Shown here one piece after another: positions 1-5,378 of a stretch of 6,475 bases of DNA. A program made the position numbers and the translations under genes. How positions within the stretch are numbered: the stretch's first letter is position 1; the number at the start of each line of letters is the position of its first letter. The DNA is from Geobacter sp. (GTDB lineage: Bacteria; Desulfobacterota; Desulfuromonadia; Geobacterales; Geobacteraceae), in the NCBI GenBank assembly GCA_003499925.1, contig DNRQ01000052.1, positions 29,682 to 36,156 of the forward strand, given 5' to 3'. Below the pieces are notes generated by a model. It did no database searches. It had not been told where the DNA came from and saw only the letters and a list, made by a program, of their open reading frames with translations.

Positions 1-33
1 AGATTGACGCTAATCGGGTAACCTAATGGCAGT

Positions 34-66
34 GCCCCTGGTGGGAGAGGGGCAGGGAGAGGGGGG
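34..66 (+). repeat. G-rich intergenic repeat with hairpin and G-quadruplex potential
   Basis: A G-rich stretch in the leader of the molybdenum-enzyme gene. GCCCC at 34-38 can pair with GGGGC at 49-53 around a 10-base loop. Four G runs (43-45, 49-52, 55-57, 61-66) separated by 2-3 bases meet the usual G-quadruplex pattern on the plus strand. It resembles the element at 2230-2268, which lies in the same orientation ahead of the next plus-strand transcription unit, so I read both as degenerate members of one dispersed intergenic repeat. No T tract follows, so it is not an ordinary intrinsic terminator. Family membership is inferred from two copies only. Confidence 0.5.
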
Positions 67-161
67 AATCGGCAGCATCCAGATTTGTATTGCTCAAACT
101 GCATAAAACACATACAAAAGGAGCTTGATTAAGAGGCAAGAAACCCTCCCTCCGGAGAGTG

Positions 162-167
162 AAGGAG
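162..167 (+). promoter_or_regulatory. Ribosome binding site that fixes the oxidoreductase start
   Basis: AAGGAG lies 8 bases before the ATG at 176. The frame is open back to a TTG at 125, but that start has no comparable site and would add 17 residues unlike the family N-terminus. The first iron-sulfur cysteine is residue 10 when counted from 176, as expected for this family. Confidence 0.8.
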
Positions 168-175
168 ATATAGCG

Positions 176-2188
176 ATGAGCACCGTTACCAAGAGATCCG
201 TCTGCCCGTTCGACTGTCCCGACACCTGCGGCATGCTGGTGCAGGTGGATCAGGGGAAGGCGATCGGGGTGCAGGGGGATCCGCAGCATCCCTTCTCCCG
301 CGGCACCCTCTGCCCGAAGATGCTGCACTACGAAAAAAGCGTCCACTCCCCTCTCAGGCTCAGCACGCCCCTGCTCAGAACCGGTCCCAAGGGGGCCGGC
401 GAGTTCGCCCCCATCTCCTGGGATCAGGCGATCGCCACCATCGCCGAGCGCTGGCGCGAGATCATCGCGAAATACGGGGCGCAGGCGATCCTCCCCTATT
501 CCTACGCCGGCACCATGGGTGTGATCCAGAGAAACGCCGGGCACCCGTTCTTCCACCGGCTGGGCGCCTCCCGGCTGGACCGCACCATCTGCTCGCCGGC
601 AAAAGGCGCCGGTTGGCAGGCGGTCATGGGGCAGACCGCGACGCCGCACCCGGACAGCGCCGGCAAAAGCGACCTCCTGATCCTCTGGGGCATCAACGCG
701 GCCGCGACCAGCATCCATTTCCTCAACGCCGTGAAGGAGGTCAAACGAAAGGGGGGCGAGGTCTGGCTCATCGACACCTACCGGACACCTACCGCGGGGG
801 CCGCGGACCGGACCTTCCTGGTCCGCCCCGGCAGCGACGGAGCCCTGGCGCTCGGCCTGATGCACATCCTGGCGCGCGACGGCCTCACCGACGCCCCCTT
901 CATCGCGGCGCAGGTGCAGGGTTTTCCCGAGTTGCAGCGGGAGGTGCTGCCGGATTACACCCCGCTTGAGACCTCGCGCCTCACCGGGCTTCCGGTCGAG
1001 ACCATCGAGCTGATGGCCAAGGCCTACGGCGCCGCCCGGGCACCCTTCATACGCCTGGGGAGCGCACTGTCGCGCTACGGCAACGGCGCCATGACGGTCA
1101 GGTGCATCTGCTGCCTCCCGGCACTGGTCGGTGCCTACGGCAAGGAGGGAGGCGGCTTGTTCCCGGACACCTCCACCGGCGCGGCCTTCGCCACGGGAAT
1201 GCTGCTTCGGGAGGACCTGATGCAGGGCCCGACCCGCCTGATCAACATGAACCGGCTGGGGCACGCCCTGAACGGGCTTGCCGATCCGCCCGTCATGGGA
1301 CTCTACGTCTACCACTCGAACCCGGCGGCGGTCACCCCGGACCAGAACGCCGTGCTGAAGGGTCTCGCGCGGGAGGATCTCTTCACCGTGGTGCACGAGC
1401 GCTTCCTGACCGATACCGCGCGCTACGCGGACCTGGTGCTCCCCGCCACCTCGTCGCTTGAGCACAGCGACATCTACCGCTCCTACGGCACCTACTGCAT
1501 CCAGCGCGCCCAGGCCGCCATCGAGCCGGTGGGGGAGAGCAGGTCGAACTGGCAGCTCTTCGCACTTTTGGCAGCGGCGCTCGGGTTCCAGGAGGAGATC
1601 TTCACCCTGAGCGCCGATCAGATGATAGACCGGCTCCTGGCCGTCCCCTCCCCGATGCGGCAGGGGATCGATCTGGCCGCTTTCCGGAGCGGGCGGGCCG
1701 TCGAGCTCAACATCGACCGGGAAGGCTACCATACCCCTTCGGGAAAGATCGAGATCCTCAACGAAAGGCTCGCCATCCCCCTGCCTCGCTATCTTCCCAC
1801 CCATGAGGAGCACGGCACCCTCCCCTTCAGGCTCATGACGGCGCCAAACCCGTTCGCGCTGAACGCCTCGTTCTACGAGCAGGAGGATCTGCGCCAAAAG
1901 CAGGGGGGGATGCGCCTAAAGATGAATCCGGCCGACGCCGGGGAAAGGGGGCTTGGCGACGGCGAGCGTGTGGTCGCCTGGAACGAGCTCGGGGAGGTGA
2001 CCTTCCTGTTGAGCGTGACGGAAAAGGTCCCAGGCGGCGTGGTGGTTGCCGAAGGTGTCTGGTGGCTCGCCTTTGCCCCCGGGAGCCGCTCCGTCAACGC
2101 GCTCACCTCGCAGCGCCTCACCGACCTGGGCGGCGGAAGCACCTTCTACGACAACCGGGTCGACGTCCGGCGCGACTCCGCAGGATAA
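176..2188 (+). CDS. Molybdopterin-dependent oxidoreductase, cytoplasmic, 4Fe-4S-containing (DMSO reductase superfamily)
   Basis: This is a 670-residue catalytic subunit that should carry a bis-pterin molybdenum (or tungsten) cofactor and one 4Fe-4S cluster; the substrate cannot be told from sequence. The N-terminal domain (about residues 5-58) has Cys10, Cys14, Cys18 and Cys46 in a CX3CX3CX27C pattern, in the contexts CPFDCPDTCG and GTLCPK. The main pterin-binding domain runs to about residue 450. Cys139 in RTICSPAKG sits where the superfamily carries its metal-binding Cys, Sec or Ser, so it is the probable metal ligand. The C-terminal dinucleotide-binding domain spans about residues 549-668 and includes GGMRLKMNPADA. 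No twin-arginine signal or membrane segment is seen, so it should be cytoplasmic. No iron-sulfur or membrane partner gene lies in view, so it may work alone or with a distant electron carrier. Relatives include formate dehydrogenase, thiosulfate/polysulfide reductase, acetylene hydratase and transhydroxylase large subunits. The family is certain; the reaction is not. Confidence 0.93.
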   Translation: MSTVTKRSVCPFDCPDTCGMLVQVDQGKAIGVQGDPQHPFSRGTLCPKMLHYEKSVHSPLRLSTPLLRTGPKGAGEFAPISWDQAIATIAERWREIIAKYGAQAILPYSYAGTMGVIQRNAGHPFFHRLGASRLDRTICSPAKGAGWQAVMGQTATPHPDSAGKSDLLILWGINAAATSIHFLNAVKEVKRKGGEVWLIDTYRTPTAGAADRTFLVRPGSDGALALGLMHILARDGLTDAPFIAAQVQGFPELQREVLPDYTPLETSRLTGLPVETIELMAKAYGAARAPFIRLGSALSRYGNGAMTVRCICCLPALVGAYGKEGGGLFPDTSTGAAFATGMLLREDLMQGPTRLINMNRLGHALNGLADPPVMGLYVYHSNPAAVTPDQNAVLKGLAREDLFTVVHERFLTDTARYADLVLPATSSLEHSDIYRSYGTYCIQRAQAAIEPVGESRSNWQLFALLAAALGFQEEIFTLSADQMIDRLLAVPSPMRQGIDLAAFRSGRAVELNIDREGYHTPSGKIEILNERLAIPLPRYLPTHEEHGTLPFRLMTAPNPFALNASFYEQEDLRQKQGGMRLKMNPADAGERGLGDGERVVAWNELGEVTFLLSVTEKVPGGVVVAEGVWWLAFAPGSRSVNALTSQRLTDLGGGSTFYDNRVDVRRDSAG

Positions 2189-2229
2189 GATTCCACCTTT
2201 CGCTACAACAACCTCCTTCCACTCAACCT

Positions 2230-2268
2230 CCCTCCCCTTCAAGGGGAGGGTCGGGGTGGGGATGGGGG
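2230..2268 (+). repeat. Perfect hairpin merging into a G-quadruplex-capable G-rich repeat
   Basis: CCCTCCCC (2230-2237) pairs perfectly with GGGGAGGG (2243-2250) around TTCAA, giving an 8-9 bp GC stem. The right arm continues into G runs at 2253-2256, 2258-2261 and 2264-2268 with loops of 1-2 bases, a strong G-quadruplex pattern on the plus strand. It lies 41 bases after the oxidoreductase stop and just before the cheV promoter. There is no T tract on either strand, so a classical intrinsic terminator is unlikely, although the stem could still protect or attenuate transcripts. From memory, intergenic repeats of this CCCTCCCC-hairpin/GGGGTGGGG kind are common in Geobacter-like genomes; I have not checked this. 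Confidence 0.7.
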
Positions 2269-2292
2269 AAGAAGCAGATTTGCCTCATGCTT

Positions 2293-2320
2293 TTGTCATG
2301 ATTGCCGATGTAAATACAAT
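2293..2320 (+). promoter_or_regulatory. Sigma-70-type promoter for cheV and the glycosyltransferase
   Basis: A TTGTCA -35 box (2293-2298, 5 of 6 consensus) and a TACAAT -10 box (2315-2320, 5 of 6) are separated by 16 bases. Transcription would start near 2327, about 23 bases before the cheV ATG at 2350. A TTG at 2320 in the cheV frame overlaps the -10 box, so it would not be in the mRNA; this rules out the longer start. Read by eye, no experimental support. Confidence 0.65.
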
Positions 2321-2349
2321 TGGTCGGCAAAAACAGCACGGGGGGGTGT

Positions 2350-3291
2350 ATGGAACCGAAGAAAAAAATCCTTTTGGAAAGCGGCACCAACGAACTCGAG
2401 ATCGTGGAATTCAGGATTGACGAGTGCGACGGCAAGGGTAACATTGTTCCCTGCTATTTCGGCGTCAACGTGGCCAAGGTCAGGGAGATCATCCGGCTCC
2501 CCAACCTGCGCAAGGTGATCAACTCGCATCCCGCCGTAAGCGGCATGATCAAGCTGCGGGACCAGGTGATCACGCTGATCGACCTGTCCCAGTCGCTCAA
2601 CAAGAACACCGACGGTATCGCCGCGGACCGCGTCATCGTCCTCGAATTCAACAGGATCGTGGTCGGCATCCTGGTCCACTCCGTCTCCCGCATCTACCGC
2701 ATATCGTGGGAAAACGTGGAACCGCCGGTCAAGGCGATACACGACGCCAATATAACCGGGGTCGTGAAGATGGAGGACCGCATCATACTGATCCTCGACT
2801 TCGAAAAGATCATAGCGGAGCTCTGCTCGGCCGAGGCGCTTTCCACCCCGAGCGACGAGCTGATGGCGGCACACTCGACGCTGAACCGCAGCGAGAAGAC
2901 CATCCTGGTCGCCGACGATTCCAAATTCATCCGCAACACCATCTGCGGATCGCTGCGCCTGGCCGGATACAACGTGCTGGAGGCGGAAAACGGCGAGGAG
3001 GCGTGGGACCAGGTGAATGCCATCCGCGAGCGATGCGCCGACGGCAGCGCCGCCCTCTCCGACCTGCTGAACCTGATCATCACCGACATCGAGATGCCGC
3101 GCATGGACGGGCTGCACCTCACCTCGCTGATCAGGAAGGAGGGGGCGCTGGACCAGATCCCGGTGGTGATCTTCTCCTCGCTGGCCAGCGACGACAACAA
3201 GTCGAAGTGGAAAAGCCTCGGCGCGAGCGACATCCTGACCAAGCCGGACCTGCCGAACCTGGTGCAAAAGGCGGACAGCCTTGTCCTTTGA
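2350..3291 (+). CDS. cheV: CheV-type chemotaxis protein (CheW domain plus receiver domain)
   Basis: This is a 313-residue chemotaxis coupling protein. The CheW-like domain covers about residues 12-158 and would dock onto chemoreceptors and the CheA kinase. A receiver domain follows at about 183-310. The receiver has the acidic pair Asp189-Asp190 (VADDSKF), the phospho-acceptor Asp246 (TDIEMPRMDG), Ser276 at the switch position and Lys298 (LTKPD), so it should accept phosphate from CheA. Both the length and the domain order are normal for CheV, a family thought to adapt or tune the receptor array. The chosen ATG follows a run of seven Gs (2340-2346), which could pair with the anti-Shine-Dalgarno sequence partly by G-U wobble. 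An upstream TTG (2320) lies inside the promoter and is rejected. There are no other che genes here. The gene overlaps the next one by 11 bases, so the two are probably translated together. Confidence 0.92.
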   Translation: MEPKKKILLESGTNELEIVEFRIDECDGKGNIVPCYFGVNVAKVREIIRLPNLRKVINSHPAVSGMIKLRDQVITLIDLSQSLNKNTDGIAADRVIVLEFNRIVVGILVHSVSRIYRISWENVEPPVKAIHDANITGVVKMEDRIILILDFEKIIAELCSAEALSTPSDELMAAHSTLNRSEKTILVADDSKFIRNTICGSLRLAGYNVLEAENGEEAWDQVNAIRERCADGSAALSDLLNLIITDIEMPRMDGLHLTSLIRKEGALDQIPVVIFSSLASDDNKSKWKSLGASDILTKPDLPNLVQKADSLVL

Positions 3292-4327
3292 GCAGCGCCC
3301 CGAACTCTCGGTCATCGTGCCGGTTATCAACGAGGAGACCAACATAGCCCCCTTCCTGGGCGCCCTGGCGCTGCAGCGGGAAGTCCGGATGGAGCTGATC
3401 ATCTCGGACGGAGGCTCGGACGACGACAGCGTCGCTCAAGCAACCAGGATTTCGGCGGGGCTTCCCTTCCCGGTCCGGGTGATCGAGGGGGCCAGAGGAA
3501 GGGGGGGGCAGATGAACCTCGCCGCAGGCGTTGCCCGCGCGGAAAAGCTCCTCTTCCTGCATATCGATTCAAGCTTCCCCGACCCGCTCTCGTTTCGAAA
3601 GGGGCTGGACGCGCTGGCGGCCGGGGCCCGGGGAGGAAATGCCAGGGTTGCCGGACACTTCGCCCTTGAGTTCCACTTCGAAACGGAGCCCCCCCTCCCC
3701 TACCGCTTCTACGGCGCCAAGGCGAGACTGGACCGCCCGGGTTGCACCCACGGCGACCAGGGCTTCCTGATCGGCGCCGATTTTTTCGCCGAGATCGGCC
3801 CCTTCGACACCACGCTCCCGCTCATGGAGGACACCTTCCTGGCCGAGCGGATCCGGCAGAGCGGAACATGGCTGCTGCTCCCCTCACGCATCAAGACCTC
3901 GCCCCGCCGTTTCCTGGGCGAGGGGCTCCTCCCCAGACAGACCCTGAACGCCATCCTGATGGACCTCGCCGCCATCGGCCACCTGGGGCTGCTCCAGTCG
4001 CTCAGGGAGAGCTACCGGAGCCAGCACGCCGCCAGGAGGCTGAGGCTCGGACCGTTTCTGGTTCCGCTGAGAGAGGGGATCGCCGCGCTGCCGCGCGCGG
4101 AAAGGAGGCGGCTTTGGTACCAGACCGGGGCCTACGTCCGATCAAACGCCTGGCAGATACCTTTTTTCCTGGATCTCTATTTCGGGAAAGGGGAAGCAGG
4201 GGGGGGGATATTTCTGGCGCTCCACGACCGTTTCCTGGCGCGGCTCATCGACAACCGGGTGGGGAACTGGGTCACGGCGGGGCTGGTCTGGGCCTGGTTT
4301 CGACTGACGCTGATTCTATCCGATTAA
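3281..4327 (+). CDS. Family 2 glycosyltransferase, TIGR04283-like, with C-terminal extension
   Basis: This is a 348-residue GT-A-fold sugar transferase, probably cytoplasmic or membrane-associated, acting on a surface polysaccharide or glycolipid; donor and acceptor are unknown. The nucleotide-binding start is ELSVIVPVINEE (8-19), followed by SDGGSDDDS with Asp43. GARGRGGQMNLAAG (70-83) and HID (94-96, the DXD-like metal site) are typical of the TIGR04283 group. GDQG (158-161) and LMED (181-184, probable catalytic acid) complete the fold. That group is usually about 230 residues, so the last 100 or so, ending in a hydrophobic NWVTAGLVWAWF segment, are an extension I do not recognise. The TTG start is chosen because it is the only one upstream of the first beta strand; AAAGG (3267-3271) lies 9 bases before it. 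It overlaps cheV by 11 bases, implying translational coupling. G tracts of 8 (3501-3508) and 9 (4199-4207) lie inside the gene. Its final codon and stop are the first GATTAA unit of the downstream array. Confidence 0.88.
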   Translation: MSFEQRPELSVIVPVINEETNIAPFLGALALQREVRMELIISDGGSDDDSVAQATRISAGLPFPVRVIEGARGRGGQMNLAAGVARAEKLLFLHIDSSFPDPLSFRKGLDALAAGARGGNARVAGHFALEFHFETEPPLPYRFYGAKARLDRPGCTHGDQGFLIGADFFAEIGPFDTTLPLMEDTFLAERIRQSGTWLLLPSRIKTSPRRFLGEGLLPRQTLNAILMDLAAIGHLGLLQSLRESYRSQHAARRLRLGPFLVPLREGIAALPRAERRRLWYQTGAYVRSNAWQIPFFLDLYFGKGEAGGGIFLALHDRFLARLIDNRVGNWVTAGLVWAWFRLTLILSD

Positions 4328-4453
4328 GATTAAGATTAAGATTAAGATTAAGATTAAGATTAAGATTAAGATTAAGATTAAGATTAAGATTAAGATTAAG
4401 ATTAAGATTAAGATCAAGATTAAGATTAAGATCAAGATTAAGATTAAGATTAA
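4322..4453 (+). repeat. Hexanucleotide tandem array (GATTAA)22
   Basis: There are twenty-two head-to-tail 6-base units without a gap. Twenty are exactly GATTAA; units 16 (4412-4417) and 19 (4430-4435) are GATCAA. The array has about 17% GC inside a strongly GC-rich region. Unit 1 supplies the last codon (Asp) and TAA stop of the glycosyltransferase; the rest fills most of the gap to the convergent REC-PilZ gene, whose stop is at 4492. Because the unit is a multiple of three, copy-number change does not alter the frame. On the plus strand one frame reads Asp-stop, the second Ile-Lys and the third Leu-Arg, and the Leu-Arg frame stays open until TAG at 4456-4458. The 38 bases from 4454 to 4491 show only a weak AGAGC/GCTCT inverted repeat and no clear terminator. 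Confidence 0.98.
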
Positions 4454-4491
4454 GGTAGACGCAAGAGCCACGCGCGGTTGAAGCAGTAGCT

Positions 4492-5223
4492 CTAGAATCG
4501 TGCGCCGTGGCCGGAGCGGATCAGAGCCTCTGCGTCGAGAAACGATTTCAGCAGCGCAACTTCGTGCTCCTCCATGCTCTGGAACTCCACGCCGAATCCG
4601 GGAGGAAGGCTGGAGTTGAGCCGATTCCCCTCCTCGTTGACCCAGGCGACCCTGCCGGACACCTCCATCAGAACCGGTTTCAGCGCCGGAAGGTAGAGCG
4701 CCAGCTTGATCGCCCTATCTTCCTGCACCTGCTCCAAGCTGGCGAGGAAGAGGCCGCCGTCGCTTATATCGAGGGCATGGGCCGAGACCGGGCTTCTGCC
4801 AAGCAGGAAGAGCACCGGGATCAGGCAGGGGATCCGCAGCTCCCGCCGGTCCACATCCTCGGTATACTTGCGTGCCATCTCCAGGAACTCGCGGCGGTCG
4901 ATCGGCTTGGTGAGGAAGTCGTCGCACCCGGCCTTGGCGGCGCGCTCCCGGTCTCCGTCCCTCCCCGCCGTGGTCAGCATGACCACCGGTATGCCGCACA
5001 GGAAAGGATCCGCCTTCAGCTGCGTGCAGCAGGCGATGCCGTCCAGAACCGGCATGTGCATGTCCATGAAGATGAGGTCGGGGGGATCCTTGCGGATCGA
5101 CTCCAGCGCCTCGGCGCCGTTGTTTGCGGTGAGCACATCCACGTGGGAGAGCTTCAGAAAGCTCCTCTCCAGTTCCAGCACGAGCCTGGTATCGTCCACC
5201 AGCAGAATCTTGGCTTTTGTCAT
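4492..5223 (-). CDS. Response regulator with receiver and c-di-GMP-binding PilZ domain
   Basis: This is a 243-residue two-domain signalling protein. The receiver (about 3-120) has Asp10-Asp11, the phospho-acceptor Asp54 (MDMHMPVLDG), Thr84 at the switch position and Lys106 (LTKP), so it should be phosphorylated by a histidine kinase not present here. The PilZ domain (about 125-235) has the two halves of the c-di-GMP motif: Arg126-X3-Arg130 in RRELR and Asp152-X-Ser154-X2-Gly157 in DISDGG, so ligand binding is expected. There is no DNA-binding domain; output is probably a protein-protein contact affecting motility, surface polymer or receptor function. The ATG is preceded by AAGGGGGG (5228-5235), a good ribosome site. 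The gene has its own candidate promoter and a structured leader. It converges on the cheV-glycosyltransferase unit, separated mainly by the hexamer array. Family assignment is firm; the partner and output are unknown. Confidence 0.94.
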   Translation of the reverse strand: MTKAKILLVDDTRLVLELERSFLKLSHVDVLTANNGAEALESIRKDPPDLIFMDMHMPVLDGIACCTQLKADPFLCGIPVVMLTTAGRDGDRERAAKAGCDDFLTKPIDRREFLEMARKYTEDVDRRELRIPCLIPVLFLLGRSPVSAHALDISDGGLFLASLEQVQEDRAIKLALYLPALKPVLMEVSGRVAWVNEEGNRLNSSLPPGFGVEFQSMEEHEVALLKSFLDAEALIRSGHGARF

Positions 5224-5254
5224 GGCGCCCCCCTTGCATTAACGATCCTGTCTT

Positions 5255-5302
5255 CCTGTGGCAAACGGCCTGCGTGCGCTTTAGCATGGGCGGCCGTACA
5301 GG
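5255..5302 (-). promoter_or_regulatory. Inverted repeat forming a leader hairpin before the REC-PilZ gene
   Basis: On the minus strand CCTGT-ACGGCC (5302 to 5292) can pair with GGCCGT (5270-5265) and then, across a 5-base bulge, ACAGG (5259-5255); the loop is 21 bases. A second ACAGG (5251-5247) offers an alternative partner for the outer arm. The structure lies inside the roughly 85-base leader predicted from the promoter at 5315-5344 and ends before the ribosome site at 5228-5235. It could be an mRNA structure or an operator. I looked for the conserved core of the GEMM c-di-GMP riboswitches and did not find it. Confidence 0.4.
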
Positions 5303-5314
5303 CTGTTTTTGCAC

Positions 5315-5344
5315 ATTAATCCGATACTATCAGCGCTTTGTCAA
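5315..5344 (-). promoter_or_regulatory. Candidate sigma-70 promoter for the REC-PilZ gene
   Basis: On the minus strand a perfect TTGACA -35 box (5344-5339) is followed after 18 bases by ATTAAT (5320-5315), 4 of 6 to the -10 consensus. Transcription would begin near 5308, about 85 bases before the ATG at 5223. It suggests that the regulator is transcribed separately from the lipid kinase upstream. On the same strand, a run of nine Cs (5371-5363; G on the plus strand) separates the lipid kinase stop from this promoter. Confidence 0.55.
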
Positions 5345-5378
5345 GGGCTAAAGAGGGGAAGAGGGGGGGGGACCGTCG

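Noticed and set aside
1..30. 3' end of a gene entering from the left edge
   Set aside because: One plus-strand frame is open for only six codons before TAA at 19-21, which is too short to support a coding call.
85..120. Promoter for the molybdenum enzyme in the AT-richer stretch
   Set aside because: Only partial -35 and -10 matches with poor spacing were found, and no convincing sigma-54 pattern was seen. A promoter must exist somewhere upstream, but I cannot place it.
23..1897. 624-codon open frame on the minus strand
   Set aside because: It is antisense to the molybdenum enzyme, whose motifs are unmistakable. Its Arg/Gly/Val-rich translation has no family features and results from high GC at third codon positions.
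2230..2250. Rho-independent terminator after the oxidoreductase
   Set aside because: The stem is strong but no T tract follows on either strand; G runs follow instead. It is better described as part of a G-rich repeat.
2296..3402. 368-codon open frame on the minus strand
   Set aside because: It is a mirror of cheV and the start of the glycosyltransferase, with a low-complexity Asp/Val/Arg-rich product and no recognisable domain.
4322..4453. CRISPR array, iteron origin or ICP-type integration site
   Set aside because: The units are 6 bases with no spacers, there is no cas or rep gene nearby, and no DnaA-box-like sequence was seen beside it. It is a simple microsatellite.
3742..4458. 238-codon plus-strand frame ending in Leu-Arg repeats
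   Set aside because: It lies within the glycosyltransferase in another frame and has no family motifs. It is not a gene on its own, and matters only as the frame reached by a +1 slip.
5224..5315. GEMM-type c-di-GMP riboswitch
   Set aside because: The context made it worth checking, but the conserved core and tetraloop-receptor sequences I know for this class are not visible.
4507..5319. 270-codon plus-strand frame
   Set aside because: It is antisense to the REC-PilZ gene, whose receiver and PilZ motifs are clear.
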